From assembly GCA_933207985.1 (NCBI GenBank), contig OW240916.1, positions 84,961,833-85,025,832 of the forward strand: a DNA stretch of 64,000 bases, given 5' to 3'. A program made the translations under genes and the position numbers. The stretch comes from Pelobates cultripes (Eukaryota > Chordata > Amphibia > Anura > Pelobatidae). How positions within the stretch are numbered: the stretch's first letter is position 1; each line of letters begins with the position of its first letter. The notes below the pieces were generated by a model. The model searched no databases. It saw only the letters and a list, made by a program, of their open reading frames with translations, and was not told where the DNA came from. Below, in pieces: positions 10,830 through 23,584 of this stretch.

Positions 10830-11119
10830 AAGATCACTCTTAGGGCTCCCTCTTCACTGTACACAACAGCAGGCCCCGGAACATGTATCGAGGTAATCGC
10901 TATATATTTGTGCAAATAGGCGCCACGGGCCTTGCTCAAGATTTCTTAAAAGTTCAGGGGTGGCAATGGACAGGCTGGCCCTGCATATGCTTCTTCCAAA
11001 GTGGGCATTTCAATTCAGTGTCCCTCCACAGTAGCCAATGCCCAGAGTCAGTGACAAGCTCTTGCAATTGAAAATGCCATGATTAATAAATGGGACACCA
11101 GAAGACAAGAGAGACAGAA

Positions 11120-11930
11120 CTGGAAGAGGATGTTGTGTATGCTGTTTGTGTTGTTACAAATGTGTGGGTAGGCTACCTGTGGTGTGTGAGTGTGTATGCG
11201 GCTTGTAGTATTGTGTTTGTAAGGACGCTGCTTGTGGTGTTGCATGTCTGTGGGGATATGTGTGGGGGGAGATGCTGCTGGTGGAACTGTGTGTGTGGGG
11301 CTGTTTTTGGTGTAGTGTGTTTGGAGAGGGCCACTTGTGGTGTAATGTAATATAGTGCGTTTGTGTAAGTGGTAGAGGCTGTAGTCTGTATGTGGATAGG
11401 TGTTGTCAGAGCAGTATTAACCATATGGTGACCTTACGCAGCTGCCTAGCACCCAGGGATAAGATATGAACCCCACAACCATGAATGTGCGTGCATATTC
11501 ATTATCCCTATGTGAGGAATGAAAGGGGGGCCCCAAACCAGTAACTTGCCCAGGGTCTTGTGTGATTTTAATTCTTCTCTGGGAGTTATTGTGTGTGGGC
11601 GGGAAATAGGACAGTAGAGTATAGGTGCTGTAGTATAGGGGGCAATAGGGTCAGATATGTGCTGTATTGTAGAGAGGGATAGGGGCTTTAGTGTGAGGGT
11701 ATATGGGCTGTAGCATGGGAAGATGGGCATGTAGTGTAGGAGGGTATAGGTGCTGTAGTATAGGGGATATATGAACTGATAGGTGCTGTAGTGTAGAGAG
11801 GAATAGGGACTGTAGTGTAGAGGTGGAAAGGGGCTGTAGCATGAGAAGATAGAGCTATTCAGTAGGGGATAGTGGCTGTTCTCTGGGCTGGTAGGGGAGT
11901 AGTGTTGTGGGAATATAGGGCTGTTTTATA
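11120..11930. repeat. GT-rich then GGGATAG-type minisatellite
   Basis: A TGTGTGTG-rich section (about 11120-11400) is followed by units such as GCTGTAGTGTAGAGAGGGATAGGG with spacing of roughly 25-40 bases (11600-11930). Open frames on the minus strand across it are repeat artefacts. The insertion class is not clear; no terminal inverted repeats were found. Confidence 0.7.
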
Positions 11931-13053
11931 GAAGGAAAAATAAGGGCTGTAGGAGCAGTATGTGTGTTGGGCATGTCAAAAAAAATATTTATTAAAAAAT
12001 AATAAGACGGATGCAGACCGAGTGTACAGCTCTCTGATGCAGGTGCTGACTTAACAATCAGAGAATTGCCATGGTAACCTGCAGCAACATTCTGATCCAC
12101 TATAGGGTGCTATACACACAGGCTGCACCTAATATAGATGCAGACCGCCTGCACCCTAGGTACAGTCTGTCTCTGATCTCAAAGCAGTCCTTTGGAGCCG
12201 CCATTGGTCCAGGATTTAGGGATTAACCTGAGTGTTAATGGTCCCCAATGACTGCTTTGAGAACTTGTGAACTGAATGGGTTAATTTGTATAGAGCAGAA
12301 AGTCAGTTATTGGCAGTGTTATGACAAGAGCAGATCCCATGTGCAGATTGTAATTACCAGATGCAGAGACACTGATCATCAGTTGCACAGTTTGGGAAAC
12401 AGCCTCATCAGGAGTGCAGAATAAATCTACTCTTGGAAAAACACTCATAATTGCTGTGAATACTTAACCCCCTTTGCTGATGGAGATTGTACAAGGCAGA
12501 AAATAAAAAGGAACTGATGAATGGGAATGTTTTAATTTTGTGATTTCACCGTCTTTTCTATGAATTCTGAAACAACTGTACAAATAAAATATTGTGTTAT
12601 TCCCAATTACATAAACATTTGTAGGTCATTCAGTCACTCACCCTATATTGCCACATGTAGTCATTCCTACCAAATTGATTTTTCTGTCCATTTAATGTAT
12701 TTTAGCTTTATACTAAATGGTAAATTATAGAAACAAATGTATGCAGTTCTTTACTCCAGACCCATTAACACTCAATGGATGAATCACAGATGGTGTTATA
12801 TAGTTAGAGACTGTTAGAAAAGGCATTCCAGACACTGGATGAATCACTTTTGTTTAAAAAAGTAAACTGAATTGCAAATAAATACAACAGTCGAATTGAT
12901 ACAATTAGCACTATCATTCACGTAATGAATTAAGTGAATTGCAGAATCAATCCCCTTTCCTAAAAAAATATTGAATTGCTCAAGGTACAGGGTCAAAACA
13001 ACGCCAATGTCAGACAGACAGATAGAAATATGTAAAACTCTAATTAAGTCTCA
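11931..13053. other. Intergenic or intronic sequence, no gene
   Basis: It has a GATGCAGACCG motif repeated at 12010 and 12140 and an inverted pair around CAAAGCAGT (12180 and 12255). Otherwise I see nothing I can name. Confidence 0.4.

Positions 13054-13102
<49 letters not shown>
13054..13102. repeat. (AT)n microsatellite
   Basis: About 24 AT units without interruption. Confidence 0.95.
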
Positions 13103-13104
<2 letters not shown>

Positions 13105-16100
13105 GTTGTTGTCTTTCCTAAGCTTTAACTAGAAACAAACTTGATATGGACAACACACCCTTGCAATGTAATTTTTGAGTGGAGGATGACACAATAAAAT
13201 TATTATAAATTATAAGCCATTCATTAACTTTAATTCTGCAGCTGTGAAGACCAAAGAAGACCAAAGAAAAGAGACTACTGCTGGTACCCCCTAATAAACA
13301 CTCACACCCCACAATATACAGTCATACCCCCACATGGATTGAAGGGATGGTGTGTGTTGACTCTCTTTTTTAGCAGCTCTTAAATATTTTTGCTATGGGA
13401 CAAAGGACTGGGACCCCCAACATAAACCTTAATTAAGGATGGTTATGATAATTCTCACCCTCACAGCGGGCATGAGAGAGCCGGGGTGAATATTGTGATG
13501 CATCCGGGTGGATTACAGTGCAAGACTTTTCTTCCTCACCCAAGGCTGTCCCATTTTTTTGGGAAGGAGGATAGATTTATTATGTAATTTTAAAACGTGC
13601 ACAAGACATGCTGGAAATTGGAAAGGGATTTCTGGTTCCCCTCACAATTTGGGTTCTATCAGACCACCTGCTCATTTATTTATCTGTTTCATTTTACACT
13701 GTACCCCTTAGCAGGTTACGGCACAGACTTTAATTCTTGAGCAAATCCTGAGCTCTCTGACTGCCATTTGATACAAATTTTTCAGGATTTAAAGATACTT
13801 GAGTGAGTCACCTGTAACAAGGCAAGGGTTTCACCCACGACATCAGTGGGCAGAACTAGGAGTACCAGGTTTCTCTTAATTAATGTAGAATAAGAAGCTG
13901 GTAGCTGGCACTTCACCTTGTCTCTGAGACTGTGAACATCACAAACTGTCATGGATCATTATAAAACTTCCTTCTAGACAATTTATCATGTTACAGACTG
14001 TCATTAAATTTCTAAAACACAGAGGCATTTGGCATATTTAAGTTACATTTTCTCATTACTGCACTTCTTATACTCTAATCCACTACATAGTACTTTGACC
14101 AGCATAGCTGGAACTTGATGTCAGTCGACCAATGAACCATTTCATGTAAGAAGAGATAAAAGGAGAGAACAAAAATAGGAAAACAAAAAATTGTCTAGAA
14201 TACCAGCAACTGTTCAAATGTACCATCAGACATTTACAGAAATTTTCTTGTAAAGAATATTTTGTTTTCCATATACATTTTTTTATGAGCACCATCCATT
14301 AAGAGGAGATGGGGAGAAATTAAAACACTCTCGAAAATGAAAAATGTAGTAGAAAAATTTGAATAATAATTTCTGAAATGAAGCGGGTGAAGGATAATTT
14401 GTCATAAAATAGTTAAACAATGTATATTGTCAAACAATTAAATGCTGGAGTACATCCAGAAGGGAACTCACGAACTTGGGAATTAACAAAATAGAAAGCA
14501 TGAAAGATAACGTGAATACAAGAGTTAAACAAAGAGAAAGAAAGGATTGTAATGTAAGCAATTCTTATAATGTTTTTTTGTGGTGAGAATGAGTCTCCAG
14601 GGATCTGTTTAATACTAGCTCGGAATCTAAGTAGATTCATAGAATAGAACAATAGTCGTGCCTGGAATAGTGACAGCCCCACACAGAGGTGTGCTCAGCA
14701 CAGATGTACGTCTGTCCCCTCTTTAGGCTGCAGGGCACCGTTGGCCCCGATGATCCTTATCACTGGCAGCCGGGATAATAAATCCTCACAGGACAGATCA
14801 TTCCACTGACAGGAATGAAATTGGCTCTAATCTCAGCTGTGATCTGGTGGAGCTGTTTCTATTAGCGCTGCACACCCTACTCCAAATCTGACATTGCTTA
14901 AATTGCTGGATGCATGCAGTCTGCACAATCTGCACAGTGAAAACGGGGCTGGATTTTCAGCAAGGCCTGCTTTAAGGATAATTCTACTTATTGGATTTTT
15001 CATAATGCAACTTTAAATCTCCCACAATCCTATCTGCTTTCATTTTCTGAAATAAAACAGGTTGCACTGGGTGAAAATAAACTCATGGTTGAAACTAAAA
15101 GGCATATGTCATTTCACAGATTTTTTAATCATGTTCACTCATCCCTTATATTTCACAAACATGTATTTTTTGAGGAGTTGAAATAAAATTTCACATAAAA
15201 ATCCACACTTCCTTATCCCGCAGTGAGTACCTTCATCTTGGCTTTTTGTCAATATTTATATTATAAATTGTGTTCATTGCACCTGGCAGTCGGCATAGAA
15301 AAAGCTTATTGCGAAGACCAAGTATGAAACAATGTTTCTATTTCTCCTCCTCATTTGCAATGCATGCCCAGACCATGCCTGGAATGGATTGGATTGTGAT
15401 GTCATTAGCTAAATCTTTAATATAATTTTAAAAGACAACATTAGAAAGGCATAATGAGAACAGAGAATATGAGAATTCTAACGGACAAAAGCTTACAGAA
15501 ACTCAGTATCTTGACCTTCGATAAACCCACGCTCAGGTCTCAAAACTGTTTTTTCTCACTTGTGCCATTACAGAGAAAACCTATTCCATTGCCTATCAGA
15601 CTAATCCCTCCAATATGGGCAGTCCAGAACTGAAACGACGGCAGGTTCTCTCTGCAGGAGAGATGCAGCAACCCCCAGACGATCGTTTTGGCCTTATTTG
15701 GGCCTAGTCGGTGACATGTAGCTGATACCCCTCTAGGCACAGTAAGCACAGGGTCCATTTTTGGATTACCTTTTTAACTTGGGGAGAGCCAAGTTAATGG
15801 TAGAAATGCATATCTAAGAGTGGCTGCCATTTAACAATTTTTAGTTCCACAAGTTTATTCTCGGACATACAGATTGACTGTACATAACTAAAGATCCAAA
15901 TATGAAACTTGTGCCTGTACAAATTAATATTTGTGCCTCTACAAAGACAGAACCATTATGCCAGCAACCCCAAAAGTAAAAAAAAAAAGGGTGTTTATAG
16001 AGATTATTTATATACTACACTATATTCTGTCTCATGCCCTCTTGTTTCACATATCGACCCACTATGACTTTGGACTGGAGGACATCTTTAAGGCGCTGCT

Positions 16101-17170
16101 TCCCCCTCTCTTGCCTCCACCCAAAAAATAAGTATGCCAAGCTTCATGGTGGCCCCTGGTTGTAAGTTGACAAACCAATTGCCATAAAATAGAACAAACT
16201 ATGTGTGCTAGTGAACTCTATGTACAGTGCCATCATGAAAATGAAAGAAATTTATCATATTAAGAATTTCAATTAACTCTGTTAACAGTTGTCTGTTTTG
16301 GTAGAACACCCCATACTATTCATTACCCTTCAAACTGCTATCTCAGAAATGCTCAAGTATCTCAACTGAACTGGGCCTCATCATTGGCCACATAATAAAT
16401 GCACGATGAAGATTGTCTCTCTAGTAGCAACGATTTTCCACTCTCCATTGGCACATATTTCAGGACTACTTCTGAGGTCTATTGACATCTTTTACGAAAC
16501 AAATCGAACTGCCATTTTAGATTGTGCCATATAATACCTATCCCATAATCCCAAGATAGTTTGGCAGTGCTAATTTAAATCCCGCCTACACTATGTCATC
16601 TTGACATTTTATATCTACTCCTTCCTTATTTCTCAGCCATATAGGGCAGGCATGGTCACTTATCTCCTGCTATCTCCCCTTCTAATAAAGTTTAATACGT
16701 TATTATTTTATTGTTACACACTAGTTTCAACATACTCTGCATCCCTGTGAAATGGCTATACTCAGCGAGAGAGTTTTATTAATGTGTTCTGAATGTGTTC
16801 TTTATTCAGGGCCTCAAAAAACATTTCCCATTTATTAAATATTTTACAAGTAGTCTGAAAAGTGTCACCTTTCCTCTTTGTATATGCCAAAAGATTTATT
16901 TTCTGCCCAAATGATTTCTAACTACGAATACAGTGAGAATATTTTGCTAATATCCGACCTTGCCTTCTTCGAGAAGATTTGGGTGGTTTAAGAGAACACA
17001 AAAAAATAGAATACTTTTCTTGCTTAAATAAAGATGTAAATGAAACACGCTATGCAAAAAATAACACAAAAGAAAAAAAATGATGGCAAGGACACAAAAA
17101 ATAATAAATAAAAAAATTCTGCTTTTAGAATTCATACCATCTTTTATGAATCTGCCTCAGTGTACAAATA
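13103..17170. other. 4 kb of mostly single-copy-looking DNA, no gene
   Basis: No convincing ORF, RNA gene or transposon end is visible. It is the largest repeat-poor block in the window and lies upstream of the first visible NCAN exon. A GC-balanced stretch at 14690-14930 stands out (see findings). Short open frames such as 13508-13711 and 15540-15758 have no recognisable domain. Confidence 0.45.
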
Positions 17171-18752
17171 TACCCTGTTCCAAATTATTGTGCAAATGAT
17201 ATTTTTCTCATTTACCTAAATAATTGATGTAAATAACAGTCAGCATAATTCTCATGTTATCAACTATTAAGAGTACAATTCAAATTTTATTGAACAAACC
17301 TCCTAATGATAACAGTATTTTTTTTTAAACATAAAAAACTTACAATGCACTGTTCCAAATTATTACGCACAGTAAGTTTCAAAACACTTTATAGGTTGTA
17401 AAGAACTGGAAATTGTAATTTCTTGTGTTTGCAGCATATTTACTGAATTCAAAAGTTATTTCAATCAAACTTATAACAACATTTAACTTTTTAAACATTT
17501 TAACAGGTCTCGTTACATTTTAACATAGGACCCGTTATTTGATAGAAGCTTCACAAGTCTTGCATTCATTGAACTTGTGAGTTTTTGGACAGTTTCTGCT
17601 TGAATTTGTTTGCAAGATATCAGAAAAGCCTTGCAGAGCTGCTGTTTGGTTGTAAACTGCCTCCCAAACTCATAGATCTTTTGCTTGAGGATGCTCCAAA
17701 GGTTCTCAATAGGATTGAGGTCAGGGGAGGATGGAGGCCACGCCATGACTTTCTCTCCTTTTATCCCCATAGCAGCCATTGATGCAGAGGTATTCTTTGC
17801 AGCATGAGATGGTGCATTGTCATGCATGAAGATGATTTTATTACGGAAAGCATAGTTCTTCCTTCTGTACCAGAGTAGAAAGTGGTCAGTCAGAAACTCC
17901 ACATACTTTGCAGAGGTCCTCTTTACACCTTCAGGGACCCTAAAGGGGCCGACCAGCTCTCTTCCCATGAGTCCGGCCCAAAACATGGCTCCACCACCGC
18001 CTTGCTGACATCGCAGCCTTGTTGGAACAGGGTGGCCGTCCACCAACTATCCACTACTCCATCCATCTGGACCATCTAGGGTTGCATGGCACTCATCAGT
18101 GAACAGGACTGTTTGAAAATTAGTCTTCATGTATTTTTCTGCCCAATGCAGCCATTTCTGCTTGTGAGCATTGGTTAGTGGTGGCCGAATAGAAGGTTTA
18201 TGCACAGTTGCAAGACTCTGGAGGACTCTACACCTTGATGTCCATGGGACTCCAGAGGCACCAGCAGCTTCAAATATCTGTTTGCTGCTATGTAATGGTA
18301 TTTTAGCAGCTGCTCTCTTGATCTGATGCATGGATCTGGCAGAAATCTTCCTCAATGTGCCTTTATCTGCACGAACCCGTCTGTGCTCTGAATCAGCCAC
18401 AATTCTCTTAATAGTGCGATGATCACGCTTAAGTTTTCGTGAAATATCTAATGTTTTCATACCTTGTCCAAGCATTGAACTATTTCACTCTTTTCAGCAG
18501 CAGAGAGATCATTTTTCTTCCCCATATTGCATGAAAATGGTGCTCTTCTTAATAATGTGGAACACCCTCCTTTAGTAGTTTTTCCTTAAATTGGGCTCAC
18601 CTGGCAATCTAATTATCACAGGTGTCCAAGATTGTTTTCAGTGATCAAAAGAGCCCTGAGACACAATGGCATGCATGAGTTAAACTGAAAAACAAAATAT
18701 TTAATCTTTGTGACACTTAAATAGAATTTGCATAAAAATTTGGAACAGGGTG
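17171..18752 (-). mobile_element. Tc1/mariner element (1582 bp), nearly complete
   Basis: The ends are inverted repeats: left TACCCTGTTCCAAATTATTG, right (reverse complement) CACCCTGTTCCAAATTTTTA. A TA dinucleotide flanks each side (17169-17170 and 18753-18754), as expected for Tc1/mariner. The interior encodes one minus-strand transposase. The size fits an autonomous Tc1-like transposon. Confidence 0.9.
17513..18525 (-). pseudogene. Tc1-like DD34E transposase with one frameshift and one stop
   Basis: The likely start is the ATG at 18525 (MGKKNDLSAAEKSEIVQC). A one-base deletion near 18472 shifts the frame; the main frame then runs from MLGQGMKTLDISRKLKRDH (paired helix-turn-helix domain) onward. 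An in-frame TAG at 18049-18047 interrupts the catalytic domain, probably from a TGG codon; reading continues in the same frame as VDGHPVPTRL to the stop at 17513. All three catalytic positions are visible: the D of FTDECHA, the D of FMHDNAPSHAA and the E of [10 protein letters not shown]. Two small lesions separate this copy from a complete protein of about 335 residues, so it died fairly recently or is close to active relatives. Confidence 0.9.
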
Positions 18753-18819
18753 TAGTGAGACAACTTTACTGAAACAAATTGTAAATGTGGATCCTGCCAC
18801 CAGGAGATTGCAGTTTCTA

Positions 18820-18981
18820 GGGGTTATTCACTAAAAGTGAGAATTCATATGTAATTTGAAATTTAAGGCCAAAACAGTCAAATCGGAAAAATAGTCCGCT
18901 ATGTTGCCAGTTCAACTACTTTCGCCTAAAATTTGAAATTCACTCCGAATTCACTTTGATTTCTCTCTTTAGTGAATAACC
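18820..18981. mobile_element. Palindromic MITE, GGGTTATTCACTAAA family
   Basis: It begins GGGGTTATTCACTAAAAGTG and ends CTTTAGTGAATAACC. Arms run through GAATTC and the TTTGAAATTTAAGGCC type core. Related, more decayed copies are at about 19430-19585, 40211-40350, 40387-40515 and 53884-54024. It has no ORF. The superfamily is uncertain. Confidence 0.75.
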
Positions 18982-19717
18982 ATTGTATATCCAACTCTGC
19001 TGTCATTCTTTTTGTCTCTGAATATGATACTACGAAGAGAATTGAACACAAAAAGCAAATGCTTTCTTTACAGCCAAGCTTTGGCTGCTGAGCACACATC
19101 ACCATCCAATATTGGAAGCATTTCATGCTGTGATATTAAGGAGCAATAGCACAGAGCTCTGCTCCTTTCCAGATTTGCTTTGGATGCCGCCCATGCTAGT
19201 GGCACAAGCATGCTGTTCATTATTCAGTTGGAATGAGCAGAAAAAAAGCTATACCTTTATTTTGTAAATTGGCTATAAGATACAGCAGCATTCCGCAGCT
19301 GGCCTCTGGGTTAAGCAATGTGACCAGGCTTTGTTACATTGCCCAGTATAGGTCTTCAGTGCTATTTATGGCATTTCAGTGAAATAGAGACTCTACCCAG
19401 TATGAAACTGAAGGTAATCTGTCTAGTATATAATTATTTACCCCACACAAAGTAAATTCAAGGTGAATTTCAAATTTAAGGCCAGAGTAACTGAATTGAA
19501 AGCATAGCTGGCTTAGAGAATTTTTGCAGTTTGGCTATTTTGACCTTAAATTTTAAATTTACTTAGAATTTTCACTATAGTGAATAACTTTGTATTGTTT
19601 GTTTACATAATATAGAACATGTTGTATGTGCAACCAGCCATGATCCAAATGGGCATACAAAAACATGTAGGGGCCTATTTATCCAGGCATAAACAGGTAC
19701 AATTTTGTGTGAAGATG
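18982..19717. other. Unassigned DNA with a decayed palindromic MITE
   Basis: The part 19430-19585 repeats the core AATTTCAAATTTAAGGCC and ends CACTATAGTGAATAAC, so it is a worn copy of the MITE at 18820. No gene otherwise. Confidence 0.5.
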
Positions 19718-20297
19718 TTAAAGGGTCACTTTAGTCACCAGAACAGCTACAACTGAATGTAGTTGTTCTGGTGAGTATGTTCAGCCTCTGCAGCCTTTTT
19801 GCAGTAAACACTGTCTTTTCAGGGAAAAGGAAGTGTTTACAGTAAATCCTAGGGACACCTCTAGTGGCCACTCCACAGTGTGCAGCCATGGGCGTCCGCA
19901 GGAATTTTTCCAGGGGGGGGCATATTTGTAAAGACAACAATGCTTGGCCCCTTTTTGACAGTGTCATGAAAGGGAAGGAGCATAGTCATTTTCACATAAA
20001 GCCAGGGTGAATAGCTTTTTTGCAACTATGGTGTCAGGAATATATGTTTGTATTCCTGACATTATAGTGTTCCTTTAATCAAATTAAAGGAACATTCTGG
20101 TCACCATAACAACTTCAACTAAATGAAAAGGCTATGATGCAAGGAGGCCCCTGGGCGCTCTCTTTCCTTTAAGGGGTGAAACCACTCTCAAATGGTTTAC
20201 CCCCAAAGGCTTCCTCCAGCACCAGACCTCCAGGTCGCTCAGTGGCATTCAGCTTCTTAAACGGAGTGTCAGGAAATGCAGATTGACGTCAGGCATG

Positions 20298-20450
20298 GGC
20301 GCCGCTGATTGGCTAGAGTGGTCAGCTGACGCTCTAAGCCAATCGCTAGTTCCCGATTCATAAAAATGTTTTACGTTTTCATGAATGGGGAGCTACTGAT
20401 TGGCTTAGAGTGGCAGCTGACCCTCTAGCCAATCAGCGGCGCCCCTACCC
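20298..20450. repeat. Inverted repeat around a CCAATC-containing arm
   Basis: The arms read GGCGCCGCTGATTGGCTAGAG on the left and CTCTAGCCAATCAGCGGCGCC on the right. The inner arms carry GTCAGCTGACGCTCTAAGCC and its partner. It is part of the second MITE fragment inside hAT element B. Confidence 0.85.
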
Positions 20451-20879
20451 AGCGGCCCTCTGTGCTTCCTGACACTCAGTAAATTAAAGTGAACACATTA
20501 ACAATGATATTTTTTTTTTTACTTGGGGAGATGAGAAGGTCCAAAGTTTCCCTGCCAGGCCCAGGTACCAAAGCCTTATGATGTGGTGTCCAGAATGAAG
20601 TGCTCCAATCTCATTTTCTTCTCCTTCATTTGACACAGTCTTCTTTTTCTTCTGAGGCTCCTTCTGCAGTAGCGGCTCTAGACTTTATGAGGTCTTAGGT
20701 GAAACTCAAACATGTGTCCCCACTAACAAAAAAGTGAAAAAAATAGAGTTGCAATACATGCACACGGTCTCATATACACATTGATGCACAGTTTACCTGT
20801 GTATGTGCCTGAGAGTGTGTCTGACAGAGTGTGTGTGTGTCTCTGTTAGCATGTTTGCGTTTTTGTCTGGTACCCTATG

Positions 20880-21990
20880 TGTATGGGGTACCACCATCCC
20901 TCTCACCATCACCCCCCTCTTCAAGCATCACCCCCTCACCACCCACAACATTACCCCCATCACCCCCTCCATCAGCAGCATTACCCCCTCCGTCACCATC
21001 ACACCCTCTCACCATAACCCGCCTCTCCCTCTCACCATCACCCCCCTCTTACCCCCTCCGTCACCATCTGCTTGAAGAGGGGGGTGATGGTGAGAGGGAG
21101 AGGCGGCAGATGGTGAGAGGAGAGGCTGGTTGCGGTGAGAGAGGGTGATGTAAGGACGGAGGGGGCAATGCTGCTGATGGAGGGGGTGGATGGGGGGTAA
21201 TGTTGTGGGTGGTGAGGGGGGGTGATGCTTGAAGAGGGGGGTGATGGTGAGGGAGAGGCGGGTTATGGTGAGAGGGTGTGATGGTGACTGAGGGGGCAAT
21301 GCTGCTGATGGAGGGGTGATGGGGGGTAATGTTGTGGTGGTGAGGGGGGGCGATGTTTGAAGAGGGGGTGATGGTGAGAGGGAGAGGCTATGATGGTAGA
21401 GGAGAGGCTGGTTATGGTGAGAGGGGTAAGTGATGGTGACCTGAGGGGTAATGCTGCTGAGGGAGGGGGTGATGGGGTAATGCTGTGGGTGGTGAGGGGG
21501 GTGATGCTGAGGGAGAGAGTGATGGTGAGGGGTAATGCTGAGGGAGGAGGTAATGCTGAGGGTGTTCGAGGGGTGATAGTTATGGGGTGATGCTGAGGGT
21601 GGTGAGGGGGGGTAATNNNNNNNNNNNNNNNNNNNNNNNNNNNNNNNNNNNNNNNNNNNNNNNNNNNNNNNNNNNNNNNNNNNNNNNNNNNNNNNNNNNN
21701 NNNNNNNNNNNNNNNNTGAGGGGGTGATAGTGAGGGGGGGTGATGCTGAGGGGGTGATAGTGAGGGGGGTAATAGTGAGGGGTGGTGAGGGGGGTGATAG
21801 TGAGAGGAGTTGATAGTGAGGGGAGATGATAGTGAGGGGAGTTGATAGTGAGGGGGGTAATAGTGAGGGGGGGTGACGGGGTAATAGTGAGGGGGGTGAT
21901 GCTGAGGGTGGGTGATGGGGTGTAGTGATGAGGGGGTGGTGAGAGTGAGGGGGTGATGCTGAGGGGGGGCAATGCTGAGGGTGGTGAGGG
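20880..21990. repeat. GGTGATGGTGAGGG minisatellite with inverted segments and assembly gap
   Basis: The left part is C-rich (CACCATCACCCC) to about 21065. It then flips to G-rich (GGGGTGATGGTGAGAGG) to the end, so the array contains an inversion centred near 21068. N bases at 21617-21716 are exactly 100, the usual placeholder for an unknown length, so the true array is probably longer. Confidence 0.85.
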
Positions 21991-22552
21991 GGGTACCCTC
22001 ACTTACCTGCTCTGTAGGCTGCCTCTGTGCTGCTCCCCTGCGGTTTCAGTCATGGAGAGGCAGGGATAAGATGTAGCTTCCTGCCTTTCTCCATTCACAG
22101 CGCCACCTACTGGCCGGAGCCGGTATTGCAGTGTATTCTCACACAAACCAAAAATAGCAGCACAAGCTGAAAAATCCAGGGGGGGCAAGTGCCCCCTCTT
22201 GCCCCCCCCTGCGGACGCCCATGTGTGCAGCCTTGATGTTTAGTGTCTCCACACTCTGCATGGAGATACTGAACTTTCCCCATAGAGATGCATTAATTCA
22301 ACGCATCTCTATGAGAAGATGCTGATTGGCCCGGCCCCACCGCCACCCCCACCCTGCTTCCTTGACAATCTCAGCCAATGCATTGGATTGGCTAAGATCA
22401 ATCAATCAGGAGCAAGGCCAGCACCATCACTGGAAATAAGGTATATTTTTTTTCCTTTTAAGGGAGGCAATTGGGTGCAAGCCATCTAAATGGTAGTTTT
22501 AAAACTATAGGTTCAGGAATACACGTTTCCTGACCCTATAGTGTTCCTTTAA

Positions 22553-23584
22553 AAGGGAAGCTATCACCATAGAAACTAATAGAATGACTCAACATTTTGC
22601 ACCTGCCCAAGAATAGCATCTGTTCTGCATTGCCTGTTTTTCTAGCACATTGTCTAGAAGAAAGGATTTGTAAATGGAAATGGTATTCTGTCACATCATA
22701 GACCTTTTACACATATTTCAGTTTTACATCTTTTTGTATAGTGATGGTGGTTGTAGTTCTATATTTACTAGAAATGTGGCATCTTCTTTGCAACAGATGT
22801 TGGACTGTGCAGGGAGATACACTGTTACTTATTAAAATAGAACGTATCTCGATACAAACTGCGTTGGAAGCGATGTGTAAAGGTTAACAATGCAGCAAAA
22901 CTGCTCTAATCAGCTTTTAGTGAGTTATTCTTAGACAGTGTGGGGAAAGGCAATATGCTTGGCACAATGTATTTACTAATTGCAGCTACTGACTATGCAT
23001 TTGAACTATCTGAGGTGAAGTAATTTTTGTTTATGTGCAAACTGGGGATCATTTACATAAAATTCCAAAACTGCACACGCTACTGTATCTCATTTACTGA
23101 CCGGAGCCAAATAATTTGTACAGTTGAACCTGTTTTACTGCAGCTATGCGGTTTATGCACTAAACAGTGAGTTCTGGCAAGTTGGTATTTGGAAACAGTT
23201 GGATCTCATTAAAGATGTTTTGTTTACCAGTTTAGTACCTTAAGGACCGATGCAATTGTCCAAGTTCTGAACCAAAACAAAATCTAGTATTTGCACTATG
23301 TGTTCCCCTGTAATTTAAGGATTTCTCATTAAGTCCCTCCATACATATTTTATATTTCTTTTTACAGAACAGAAAGGATTTTCTTTTAATAGCACAGCAC
23401 TGAGTGTGGGAAATTAAAAAAAAAAATATATATATATATTTTTTTTTTTCACAGCGTTGCCTATAATAATATTTACACATCCTGTGCAGCTACAGAAAAA
23501 TAATTCAAAATATATTCACGTATCAGTCCTCATTGTTAGAATCCTAACATGTCTAGGATCTAAATGCAATTTTGGTAGTTAAAG
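22553..23584. other. No gene seen
   Basis: Ordinary intergenic or intronic sequence with a short (AT)n tract near 23426. I recognise no gene or transposon end. Confidence 0.4.

Larger units (their letters stand above)
19887..22223. mobile_element. Non-autonomous hAT element B (2337 bp) with gap
   Basis: Perfect 16-bp terminal inverted repeats, CATGGGCGTCCGCAGG, are found at both ends, flanked by the exact 8-bp duplication TGTGCAGC (19879-19886 and 22224-22231). It sits inside an older TTAA MITE. The interior contains two older MITE pieces (a right end to 20078 and a left end from 20084), a hairpin at about 20298-20450, a GGTGATGGTGAGGG minisatellite (about 20880-21990) broken by 100 Ns, and a GC-rich block on the right with a minus-strand splice-donor consensus GCAG/GTAAGT at 22007/22006. 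No transposase. Confidence 0.9.
19718..22552. mobile_element. TTAA-flanked MITE (about 490 bp) split by a hAT insertion
   Basis: The outer ends are TTAAAGGGTCACTTTAGTCACC (left) and TGACCCTATAGTGTTCCTTTAA (right), with TTAA at 19718-19721 and 22549-22552. Removing the internal hAT element and one duplication leaves about 490 bases, matching the intact relative at 45424-45912 (489 bases). Both share CAGTAAACACTGT, TAGTGTCTCC and CATAGAGATGCATT segments in the same order. Confidence 0.8.

Noticed and set aside
17585..18079. Plus-strand open frames within the Tc1 element
   Set aside because: They are shadows of the minus-strand transposase.
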